A DNA stretch of 24,001 bases from JBMNNU01 sp050942695 (GTDB lineage Bacteria > Chloroflexota > UBA6077): assembly GCA_050942695.1 (NCBI GenBank), contig JBMNNU010000011.1, forward strand, positions 1 through 24,001. Reading direction: 5' to 3'. This document shows, piece after piece, positions 6,741 to 13,653 of the stretch. Both the position numbers and the translations under genes were made by a program. The notes beneath the pieces are model-generated. The model had not been told where the DNA came from. It saw only the letters and a program-made list of their open reading frames with translations, and searched no databases. Numbering within the stretch: the first letter of the stretch is position 1; the number at the start of each line of letters is the position of its first letter.

Positions 6741-7687
6741 GCCTGTTGGTAGTGGGCACCGTCGCCCTGGATAGCGTGGAAACCCCCTTCGGAAAGGTGG
6801 AAGAGGCTCTTGGGGGAACGGCATCCTATTTCTCCTTCGCGGCCCGGCATTACACCGACGTGAAGATAGTTGCCGTGGTGGGAGAGGATTTCCCCCAGCA
6901 GCATCTGGACCTATTCAAAAGTCGCCAAATAGACGTAAACGGACTTCAGTTGTTGCCGGGCAAGACCTTCCGCTGGTCGGGATACTACGACTTCGACCTG
7001 AATACAGCCCATACCATAGAAACCCAACTGAACGTGCTGCCGCTTTTCCACCCATCACTGCCGGAGGACTATCGAGAGAGCGAGATCGTCTTCCTGGCTA
7101 ATATCGATCCCGACCTCCAGATGGAGGTGCTGAACCAGACAAAATCCCCAGCGCTGACGGTGCTGGACTCGATGAACTATTGGATATCAGGGAAGAAGGA
7201 AGCTCTAACTCGAGTGATGAGCAAGGTGGACATCGTCCTCCTGAACGAGGCCGAGGTACGACAGTACGCCGGGACGTACAATCTGCTGGCAGCAGCCCGC
7301 CAGATTTTATGTCTTGGGCCAAAGGCTCTCATCATCAAGAAAGGTGAATATGGCGCGCTGATGATAGCCGACGGCGGGGAGATCTTCATCGTTCCAGCAT
7401 ATCCACTGGAGAGCGTCAAGGACCCGACGGGCGCGGGCGATTCCTTCGCGGGCGGATTTCTGGGCTATCTCTCCAGCAATGGCGACTTCAGCCCTTCGGG
7501 CATCCGGAGGGCGATGGTCCACGGCAGCGTGATCGCATCCTTCACGGTGGAGGATTTCAGCGTCAACCGGCTGCTCTCCATCACTCGAGATGAGATTGAA
7601 GCTAGATACCAGGAGTTCAAGCAGTTGACCTTCTTCGAAAATAGCTGCGAGTTTGCCGCCGAATGTGAGCGGGTGAGGGTCATCTAA
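6737..7687 (+). CDS. PfkB-family carbohydrate/nucleoside kinase, substrate unassigned
   Basis: A 316-residue ribokinase-fold kinase. It opens with LLVVGTVALDSVETPFGK, has the GG of the substrate lid (ALGGTASYFSFAA, 24-36), and carries the second PfkB signature DPTGAGDSFAGGFLGYL (229-245) with Asp235 as the expected catalytic base. KPTRFW-like residues GKTFRWSGYY (75-84) suggest a specific substrate pocket. It starts with GTG at 6737, overlapping the mtnP stop by 4 nt, and lies under the SAM riboswitch between mtnP and ahcY. I recognise this as a conserved family usually annotated only as sugar kinase. Adenosine, released by AhcY, is a reasonable guess; a 5-methylthioribose or 5-deoxyribose role is also possible. 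None is shown by the sequence. A heptad repeat begins at the base after the stop. Confidence 0.9.
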   Translation: MSLLVVGTVALDSVETPFGKVEEALGGTASYFSFAARHYTDVKIVAVVGEDFPQQHLDLFKSRQIDVNGLQLLPGKTFRWSGYYDFDLNTAHTIETQLNVLPLFHPSLPEDYRESEIVFLANIDPDLQMEVLNQTKSPALTVLDSMNYWISGKKEALTRVMSKVDIVLLNEAEVRQYAGTYNLLAAARQILCLGPKALIIKKGEYGALMIADGGEIFIVPAYPLESVKDPTGAGDSFAGGFLGYLSSNGDFSPSGIRRAMVHGSVIASFTVEDFSVNRLLSITRDEIEARYQEFKQLTFFENSCEFAAECERVRVI

Positions 7688-7730
7688 GTGCTGAGTGCTG
7701 AGACAGGATGGCACCTAGCACACAGCACCA
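7688..7730. repeat. Short heptad repeat after the PfkB kinase stop
   Basis: GTGCTGA is repeated twice directly after the stop codon (7688-7701), followed by degenerate units ending in TAGCACA and CAGCACC. The later units are complementary to the first ones, so the segment can fold as a stem-loop. It is the same repeat class as in mfd and rsgA. Confidence 0.65.
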
Positions 7731-7772
7731 GGGCGATTGACCGTATGAGTATTGCTAATCAGGAGTAGCTTA

Positions 7773-9047
7773 ATGACAAACCAGGCCCCAGTTGAAAACG
7801 ACGCAAAAGATCTATCCCTTGCCCCCAAAGGCAAATTGAGAATTGAGTGGGCCGAGGCCCAGATGCCCGTCCTGAGGCTGATCAGGGAGCGATTCCAGAA
7901 GGAAAAGCCGCTTCAAGGCGTACGGCTGGGCGCCTGTCTACATGTTACGACAGAGACCGCTAACCTGGCGATCACGCTGAAGGCCGGAGGTGCAGAGGTG
8001 TATCTCTGCGCCAGCAACCCACTATCCACTCAGGACGACGTGGTCGCATCGCTTGTGACAGACTATGGGATATCAACCTTCGCCCAAAAGTGGGAGGACA
8101 ACGAGACCTACTATCGCCACATCGAAGCCGTGATTGCCCATAAGCCAAACATCACGATGGACGACGGGGCCGACCTGGTCTCATCCATCCACAAGACCCA
8201 CCAAGACTTGATCCCAGAGATCATCGGCGGCACCGAGGAGACCACTACCGGCGTCATCCGCCTCCGGGCTATGGAGGCCGACGGCGTACTGAAGTTCCCC
8301 ATCGTTGCAGTCAACGAGGCGGACACCAAGCACCTCTTCGATAACCGGTACGGTACAGGCCAGAGCACGATCGATGGCATCCTGCGAGCCACCAATATCC
8401 TGCTGGCAGGCAAAAACTTCGTGGTATCCGGCTACGGCTGGTGCGGGCGAGGTGTCGCGATGAGGGCTAAGGGGATGGGTGCCAACGTAATAGTCACCGA
8501 GGTCGATCCTATCAGAGCCCTGGAGGCTTTGATGGATGGATACCGGGTGATGCCCATGGCTGACGCTGCGCAAATCGGAGATATTTTCGTCACCACGACC
8601 GGCGATATTAACGTAATCGATGCCCACCACCTCGCTGCTATGAAGGATGGCGCGATCGTCGCCAACTCCGGCCACTTCAACGACGAAATCAACATTCCCG
8701 CCTTGGAGCGGGACGCCGTCTCCAAGCGCCGGATCCGTGAATTTGTAGACGAATACTCCTACCCCGACGGCCACAGGGTCTACCTACTCGGGGAGGGTAG
8801 GCTGGTAAACCTGGCCGCGGCTGAGGGGCATCCCGCTTCCGTCATGGATATGAGCTTCGCCAACCAGGCGTTGTCGGCAGAGTTCATGGTCCAGCAGGGC
8901 AAAAAGCTGGAGAAAAAGGTCTACGTGGTTCCCAAGGAGATAGACCGAGAGATAGCTAGGCTGAAGCTGCTATCCATGGGCGTTTCAATAGACACGCTGA
9001 CCCCCGAGCAGGCGAAATATCTCGCATCATGGGAATCCGGAACGTGA
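7773..9047 (+). CDS. ahcY: Adenosylhomocysteinase (SAH hydrolase)
   Basis: AhcY reversibly hydrolyses S-adenosylhomocysteine to adenosine and homocysteine using tightly bound NAD. The 424-residue protein is of the shorter bacterial/archaeal type. Visible motifs are LHVTTETANLAITLKAGGAEV (57-76), MDDGADLVSSIH (129-140), GGTEETTTGVIRL (152-164), the active-site Lys/Asp in NEADTKHLFDN (Lys186, Asp190), the NAD-binding GYGWCGRG (220-227) and EGHPASVMDMSFANQ near the C-terminus. ATG 7773 is chosen because AGGAG lies at 7761-7765; the frame itself runs back to 7752. It follows the kinase by 85 bp and precedes metK by 22 bp in the riboswitch operon. Confidence 0.97.
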   Translation: MTNQAPVENDAKDLSLAPKGKLRIEWAEAQMPVLRLIRERFQKEKPLQGVRLGACLHVTTETANLAITLKAGGAEVYLCASNPLSTQDDVVASLVTDYGISTFAQKWEDNETYYRHIEAVIAHKPNITMDDGADLVSSIHKTHQDLIPEIIGGTEETTTGVIRLRAMEADGVLKFPIVAVNEADTKHLFDNRYGTGQSTIDGILRATNILLAGKNFVVSGYGWCGRGVAMRAKGMGANVIVTEVDPIRALEALMDGYRVMPMADAAQIGDIFVTTTGDINVIDAHHLAAMKDGAIVANSGHFNDEINIPALERDAVSKRRIREFVDEYSYPDGHRVYLLGEGRLVNLAAAEGHPASVMDMSFANQALSAEFMVQQGKKLEKKVYVVPKEIDREIARLKLLSMGVSIDTLTPEQAKYLASWESGT

Positions 9048-9069
9048 GATAGTTAGAAAGGAGATAACC

Positions 9070-10350
9070 ATGAGCACCACCTTCATGAACTCAGACCAGA
9101 CATTCTTTACATCTGAATCGGTCACAGAAGGGCACCCGGATAAACTGTGCGATCAGATATCAGATGCTGTATTGGATGCCATCATCGATCAGGATCCCGA
9201 CGGTCGGGTCGCCTGCGAGACAGCCACGACCACAGGCCTCATTCTGGTCGAGGGTGAGATCACAACCGATTGCTACGTAGATATTCCGGAGATCGCCAGA
9301 AACACTGTCAGGGACGCGGGCTACACACGAGCTAAGTACGGCTTCGACGCCGAAACTTGCGGTGTAATAGTCTCGGTTAAAGGCCAGTCCCCCGATATCG
9401 CCCAAGGCGTGAATAAAGCCTTTGAGGTAAGATCCGGCGAGACCTGGGACAAGGCGATTGAGGCCATCGGCGCCGGCGACCAGGGCATGATGATCGGCTT
9501 CGCTTGCAACGAGACCGAAGAACTGATGCCCCTTCCCATATCTCTGGCTCATAGGCTATGCAAGCAGTTGGCGTTGGTGCGCAAAGAGAAGGTTCTACCG
9601 TTCCTGAGACCGGATGGGAAATCCCAGGTAACTGTAGAATACGCCTTCGGCAAACCCAAGAGGATTGATACGGTCGTTATCGCTGCCCAACACGACCCCA
9701 TGGTCGACCAGGAAAAGCTGTACGACGGGATCATGCAAGAGGTAATCCAGCAGATCGTTCCTGCCGACATGTTGGATGACAGAACCAAGTACTTCATCAA
9801 CCCAACCGGGCGCTTCGTCATCGGCGGCCCGATGGGCGACTCGGGCTTGACGGGACGCAAGATAATCGTAGACACTTACGGTGGGATGGCGAGGCATGGC
9901 GGCGGGGCCTTCTCGGGCAAAGACCCGACGAAGGTAGATCGATCAGCGGCTTATATGGCCCGGTACGTGGCAAAGAACGTAGTAGCCGCCGGCCTAGCGG
10001 AGCGGTTCGAGATCCAGATCTCTTACGCTATCGGGGTAGCTAGGCCACTTTCTGTGATGATCGAGACCTTCGGCACTGAGAAGGTCGCTCCGTCGAAGAT
10101 CCTGGAGCTGATCAATAAGCACTTCGATATGCGCCCGGCCGCCATCATTCACCATCTGCAACTGCGCCGGCCGATATACAAGGCTACAGCCGCCTACGGG
10201 CACTTCGGCCGCAACGATATCGACGCGCCGTGGGAGCTTACCGATAAAGCCCCGGTCCTGCGGGTAGAGGCCGGATTAGACAAATGCGATTGCCAGCCGG
10301 GTAATGGACGTGAGAGCACCGGCAAAACCTTGACAGGTAGCGAAGCATAA
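9070..10350 (+). CDS. metK: S-adenosylmethionine synthetase
   Basis: MetK makes SAM from methionine and ATP. Motifs include FTSESVTEGHPDKLCDQISD (ATP-site His22 and Asp24), GAGDQGMMIGFACNET (the adenine/methionine loop, with Ile where Phe is commoner), NPTGRFVIGGPMGDSGLTGR and the P-loop-like GGGAFSGKDPTKVDRSAAY. The protein is 426 residues, some 30-40 longer than the usual 380-400. The extra length includes a polar C-terminal tail after the conserved WE...APVLR region (AGLDKCDCQPGNGREST...). ATG 9070 is preceded by AAAGGAGATA (9057-9066). As last methionine-cycle gene of the SAM-riboswitch operon, it would be feedback-controlled by its own product. Confidence 0.97.
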   Translation: MSTTFMNSDQTFFTSESVTEGHPDKLCDQISDAVLDAIIDQDPDGRVACETATTTGLILVEGEITTDCYVDIPEIARNTVRDAGYTRAKYGFDAETCGVIVSVKGQSPDIAQGVNKAFEVRSGETWDKAIEAIGAGDQGMMIGFACNETEELMPLPISLAHRLCKQLALVRKEKVLPFLRPDGKSQVTVEYAFGKPKRIDTVVIAAQHDPMVDQEKLYDGIMQEVIQQIVPADMLDDRTKYFINPTGRFVIGGPMGDSGLTGRKIIVDTYGGMARHGGGAFSGKDPTKVDRSAAYMARYVAKNVVAAGLAERFEIQISYAIGVARPLSVMIETFGTEKVAPSKILELINKHFDMRPAAIIHHLQLRRPIYKATAAYGHFGRNDIDAPWELTDKAPVLRVEAGLDKCDCQPGNGRESTGKTLTGSEA

Positions 10351-10361
10351 ATTTGGTCGTT

Positions 10362-10389
10362 GTAGGGGCGACGCATGCGCCGCCCCTAC
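10362..10389. repeat. 28-bp palindrome of the GTAGGGGCG...CGCCCCTAC class
   Basis: GTAGGGGCG (10362-10370) is the exact reverse complement of CGCCCCTAC (10381-10389), and the centre CGCATGCG is itself palindromic, leaving one A/C mismatch. There is no T-run, so it is a repeat-type hairpin between metK and the SDR gene more than a standard terminator. Confidence 0.8.
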
Positions 10390-10420
10390 GAAACCCCTCA
10401 ACTAGGGAGGCGAAACGAAC

Positions 10421-11401
10421 TTGACGCAGGGAACCAAAAGGGCGTTCATCACCGGCATAGCGGGCTTCGTGGGAAAACATCTGGCCAGGTATCTGGCCTC
10501 CACGACCGACGTGGAGATATCCGGCGTCGATCAGTTCGGGATACCGGATGTGGCCTCGGAACTAGGATTAGGGTCGCGTCTACAGGTCATGCAGGCCAAC
10601 CTGGCGGATACGAAACGGGTTCGTGAGATCGTCGAGGCGGTACAACCCGACTGGATCTTTCACCTGGCCGCCCAGGCGTTCGTCCCCACTGCTTTCGCCG
10701 ACCCTGCGGGAACCCTGGTGAACAATATCGTCGGGCAGGTGAACATCCTGGAGGCGGCCTTGGCCTTGCCGACCAAACCCATAGTGATGGTAGTTGGTTC
10801 CAACGAAGAGTACGGGATGGTGCGACCTGAAGAGTTGCCCATCCAGGAAACGGCCCCCTTCCGGCCGATCAACCCCTACGCTGTGAGCAAAGTGGCCCAG
10901 GATATGTTGGGCTACCAGTACCACGTCGCCCACAGCCTGCCCGTCATCCGGGTTCGCCCCTTCAACCACATGGGGCCGGGCCAGAGCGAGCGCTTCGTAG
11001 CCTCCGACTTCGCTAAACAGATAGCCGAGATAGAAGCCGGCCTCCGACCGCCCGTAATCCACGTCGGGAACCTGGAGGCGGAGCGAGACTTCACCGATGT
11101 GCGTGACATCGTCAGGGCTTATCACCTGGTGGTGACTATGGGCCAACCGGGCGATGTGTACAACCTGGGAAGCGGTAGAGCCGTCAGCATCCAGCATCTT
11201 CTCGATCTGCTGTTAGCCCAGAGCCACGCGCCCATCACTATCGAAAGAGACGCCGCTCGCTACCGACCGGCAGATATCCCCCGCATCGTTGCCGACGCGA
11301 GCAAGTTCCGGTCGCTGACCGGATGGTATGCGGAAATCCCCTTGGAAAAAACCCTTGCGGATACCCTTGCCTGGTGGCGAGACAGGGTCCGGCGCGGCTA
11401 A
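10421..11401 (+). CDS. NAD-dependent epimerase/dehydratase (GDP-mannose dehydratase/reductase-like SDR)
   Basis: An extended short-chain dehydrogenase/reductase of 326 residues. The Rossmann motif is TGIAGFVGKHLA (11-22), followed by FHLAAQAFV, GSNEEYG (126-132) and the catalytic YxxxK in NPYAVSK (Tyr153, Lys157). VRPFNHMGPGQ is typical of GDP-mannose 4,6-dehydratase and of GDP-6-deoxy-4-keto-mannose reductase, so the substrate is probably a GDP- or dTDP-linked hexose. I cannot choose between dehydratase and reductase; the size and short N-terminus lean to the reductase. TTG 10421 is used as start, with GGGAGG at 10405-10410. A phosphohexomutase gene follows 250 bp later, compatible with nucleotide-sugar synthesis. 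Confidence 0.88.
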   Translation: MTQGTKRAFITGIAGFVGKHLARYLASTTDVEISGVDQFGIPDVASELGLGSRLQVMQANLADTKRVREIVEAVQPDWIFHLAAQAFVPTAFADPAGTLVNNIVGQVNILEAALALPTKPIVMVVGSNEEYGMVRPEELPIQETAPFRPINPYAVSKVAQDMLGYQYHVAHSLPVIRVRPFNHMGPGQSERFVASDFAKQIAEIEAGLRPPVIHVGNLEAERDFTDVRDIVRAYHLVVTMGQPGDVYNLGSGRAVSIQHLLDLLLAQSHAPITIERDAARYRPADIPRIVADASKFRSLTGWYAEIPLEKTLADTLAWWRDRVRRG

Positions 11402-11414
11402 CGACCTGTGGAGT

Positions 11415-11440
11415 GCGGTGGTTACCCGCCGCTTTCGTCC
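11415..11440 (+). terminator. Weak intrinsic terminator candidate after the SDR gene
   Basis: GCGGTGG (11415-11421) pairs with CCGCCGC (11426-11432) with one G-U pair and a 4-nt loop, followed by TTTCGTCCT. The T-run is short. Confidence 0.35.
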
Positions 11441-11527
11441 TGGTACAGGAATGCACCTCCACACCATTTTGCAGAATCGTCAATCCCGCAACTCCGGCGG
11501 TGTTTACACATCGCACTCCAGATAGGT

Positions 11528-11556
11528 TTGAAACGCCCACCCCGACCCGTTACACT
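11528..11556 (+). promoter_or_regulatory. Promoter candidate for the phosphohexomutase gene
   Basis: TTGAAA (11528-11533), 17 bp, then TACACT (11551-11556). Start near 11563 would leave a leader of about 90 nt. The rest of the 250-bp gap holds nothing else I can name. Confidence 0.5.
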
Positions 11557-11651
11557 ACAACATGAGAATTGAGATGATTGCGATATGCTCTCTGCGAGCG
11601 TATGGGGTTAGCTTTCCCATATATTAAGGCTTATGTAAGTAGGAGGACTCA

Positions 11652-13082
11652 GTGGCAACAGAAATCAAGTTTGGCACCGACGGATGGCGCGCCATTATCG
11701 CTGACGACTTTACCTTCGACAACGTGCGTGTGGTAGCCCAGGCTATAGCTAATTACATCAAAGAAAACGGCAAAGAAAACGATGGGCTGGTCGTGGGGTA
11801 CGACTTCCGTTTCTCCTCCGAGCACTTCGCCTCAGCCATCGCCCAGGTGCTCGGCGCCAACGGTGTCAAGGTATTGCTTTGCCAGGAGGCAACCCCTACA
11901 CCGGTAGCCACCTACTCCATCCTGGCACAAAAGGCGGCGGGAGCCGTGATGGTTACCGCAAGCCACAATCCAGGCATCTGGAACGGGCTGAAGTACAGAC
12001 CTGAATACGCAGGGGCGGCATCGCCGGAGGTGATCGCCAGGTTGGAGGAGCAGATCAAGGCGGTGCAGGCCGGGGAAGGGGTGAAGCGTGCCAGAATGGA
12101 TGAGCTCACTAAAGCGGGCGCTGTCACCTACTTCGATCCCAAACCGGCTTACTTCGAGCAGATTGGGCGCCTGGTGGACATCGAATCGATAAAAAAAGCA
12201 GGGTTGCACCTCGTGTCCGACGCAATGTACGGAGTCGGTGCAGGCTATTTCAGCGCCCTGCTCCGGGGAGGCGCCACCAGGGTCACCAACATCCGCTCGC
12301 AGCGCAACCCCATCTTCCCGGGGATCAGCCCTGAACCGATCCCACCCAACATCGGCAAATTGATGGAAGCGGTACGCGAGAACAAAGCCGACCTCGGCAT
12401 CGGCACCGACGGTGATGCCGACCGCGTTGGCATCGTCGACGAAAACGGCAATTTCGTTAACCAGCTCCAGGTTTACTCTCTCCTTCTCCTGTATCTGCTA
12501 GAGGTTCGCGGGATGCGAGGGCCGGCCGTCAGGACGGTAACCAGCACGATGATGGCGGACAAACTGGGAAAGGCGTTCGGAGTGCCGATTCACGAAACCG
12601 CGGTTGGCTTCAAGTACGTGGCCCCGAAGATGTTGGAGACCGACGCTATGATGGGTGGGGAAGAGAGCGGCGGATTCGCTTTCAAAGGCCATATTCCGGA
12701 GCGCGATGCCTTCGTTGCCGGCCTATACCTCCTCGACCTGAGAATTAAACTAGGGAAACCCCTCTCGGAGATAATCCAGTACCTCTACGAAAAAGTTGGC
12801 GGGCCACACTACTACGCTCGAAGGGACTTCCACTTCGAGCCAAAGAGGAAGCCAGAGATCCTGCGTCGAGTCGCTGAATACAGGCCTAAAGAGATGGACA
12901 TGATGCGGGTGCTGGACGTGAACACTATCGACGGCACCAAGTTCATTCTGGAGGATGGAAGCTGGTTGCTGATTCGTTTCTCCGGAACCGAGCCTGTGAT
13001 GCGAATTTACACCGAGACCACCGACCAAGCTAGGGTGGACAGAATGCTGGATATGGGAGAAACCATCGCTGGGGTTCTGTAG
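11652..13082 (+). CDS. Phosphoglucomutase/phosphomannomutase (alpha-D-phosphohexomutase)
   Basis: The enzyme interconverts hexose-1- and hexose-6-phosphates through a phosphoserine intermediate. The 476-residue protein shows all four superfamily motifs: TASHNP (102-107, phospho-accepting Ser104), the metal-binding DGDADR (253-258), the sugar-specificity loop GEESGG (336-341) and the phosphate-binding RFSGTEP (442-448). GEESGG is the form common in enzymes acting on glucose or mannose phosphates and argues against a GlmM (phosphoglucosamine) role. GTG 11652 is preceded by AGGAGG at 11641-11646. Together with the upstream SDR gene it could feed GDP-mannose or dTDP-glucose synthesis, but no nucleotidyltransferase is present here. 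Confidence 0.93.
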   Translation: MATEIKFGTDGWRAIIADDFTFDNVRVVAQAIANYIKENGKENDGLVVGYDFRFSSEHFASAIAQVLGANGVKVLLCQEATPTPVATYSILAQKAAGAVMVTASHNPGIWNGLKYRPEYAGAASPEVIARLEEQIKAVQAGEGVKRARMDELTKAGAVTYFDPKPAYFEQIGRLVDIESIKKAGLHLVSDAMYGVGAGYFSALLRGGATRVTNIRSQRNPIFPGISPEPIPPNIGKLMEAVRENKADLGIGTDGDADRVGIVDENGNFVNQLQVYSLLLLYLLEVRGMRGPAVRTVTSTMMADKLGKAFGVPIHETAVGFKYVAPKMLETDAMMGGEESGGFAFKGHIPERDAFVAGLYLLDLRIKLGKPLSEIIQYLYEKVGGPHYYARRDFHFEPKRKPEILRRVAEYRPKEMDMMRVLDVNTIDGTKFILEDGSWLLIRFSGTEPVMRIYTETTDQARVDRMLDMGETIAGVL

Positions 13083-13086
13083 ATCA

Positions 13087-13115
13087 TTGACATTGGCTCC
13101 GGCTGGTCGTATACT
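13087..13115 (+). promoter_or_regulatory. Near-consensus sigma-70 promoter
   Basis: TTGACA (13087-13092), exactly 17 bp, TATACT (13110-13115). It is the best match to consensus in the window and starts only 5 bp after the phosphohexomutase stop. Expected transcription start is near 13122. Confidence 0.85.
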
Positions 13116-13121
13116 TCAATA

Positions 13122-13245
13122 AGAGCCAAAGAGAGCGACTACAGCCTTGGGGCATTGAACATTGAGGCTGACTAAGATACCTGTTCTAGCAATAGCCGAT
13201 GATTGAAACACCAGTGTGCGCTCGCACACTGGTGTTCTGTTTTGT
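13122..13245 (+). ncRNA. Candidate leader RNA or small RNA between a consensus promoter and a terminator
   Basis: About 120 nt lie between the predicted start and a strong terminator, with no reading frame of note. CAGCCT (13142-13147) can pair with AGGCTG (13165-13170), and GAACA (13157-13161) with TGTTC (13182-13186). The two helices interleave, which is the geometry of an H-type pseudoknot. No known riboswitch core that I can recall matches. It could be a free small RNA or an attenuated 5' leader for the SWIM gene at 13297, which has no obvious promoter of its own after the terminator. Confidence 0.5.
13208..13245 (+). terminator. Strong intrinsic terminator or attenuator
   Basis: A perfect 12-bp stem (13208-13219 with 13224-13235, loop GCTC) is followed by TCTGTTTTG. 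It ends the candidate leader RNA 52 bp before the SWIM gene start. Confidence 0.85.
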
Positions 13246-13296
13246 AGCTCAAAATTGAGACCGCACAGGTCAAAATGAGAGGGAGGTACAGGCCAA

Positions 13297-13575
13297 ATGC
13301 ACTCCAGTCTGATAGGAAAGATCCAGAAGGCTAGCCGCTACGCTCAGGAACCGGAACGCATCAACTTCCAGCAGTTTTCCGCCACGTTCAGGGGCGAACA
13401 CGACAATTACACCATTTCTTTCAACAACGGGGACTGGACCTGTAGCTGCAACTTTTTCAGGAAATGGGGCCTCTGCAGCCACACCATGACGATACAGAAA
13501 CTGATGGGCGTAATGCTGCCCAAACAGGAGGATGAGCAGGCGCAGCAGGCTGCGGAGATGGTAGCTCAGGCGTAA
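13297..13575 (+). CDS. Small SWIM zinc-finger protein
   Basis: A 92-residue protein whose centre is a SWIM-type zinc-binding motif CxCx8CxH: Cys49, Cys51, Cys60 and His62 in WTCSCNFFRKWGLCSHTM. SWIM domains bind DNA or proteins and usually form part of larger proteins (SWI2/SNF2 ATPases, MuDR transposases); here the domain stands nearly alone, with a polar N-terminus and a Gln/Ala-rich C-terminal helix. ATG 13297 has GAGGGAGG at 13279-13286. Function unknown; a DNA-binding regulator or adaptor is an inference. The gene is framed by two terminators and preceded by a leader-like RNA. Confidence 0.85.
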   Translation: MHSSLIGKIQKASRYAQEPERINFQQFSATFRGEHDNYTISFNNGDWTCSCNFFRKWGLCSHTMTIQKLMGVMLPKQEDEQAQQAAEMVAQA

Positions 13576-13599
13576 ATAGATAAACAAGAATATAGCCGG

Positions 13600-13638
13600 C
13601 GAGGGAGAGATCGATAATCTTTCCCTCGTCTTTTTTTA
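13600..13638 (+). terminator. Intrinsic terminator after the SWIM gene
   Basis: A 12-bp stem (13600-13611 with 13617-13628, one G-U pair, loop CGATA) is followed by TCTTTTTTTA. The minus-strand protease gene ends 16 bp further on, so it separates two convergent genes. Confidence 0.92.
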
Positions 13639-13653
13639 CGGAGCCCTGTGTTC

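Noticed and set aside
11323..11565. Plus-strand frames across the gap after the SDR gene
   Set aside because: They overlap the SDR gene in another frame, run over a promoter candidate and lack ribosome binding sites.
13122..13245. Known riboswitch or housekeeping RNA (SAM-II, preQ1, T-box, SRP RNA)
   Set aside because: I compared the remembered core motifs and found no match; it is kept only as an unnamed candidate.
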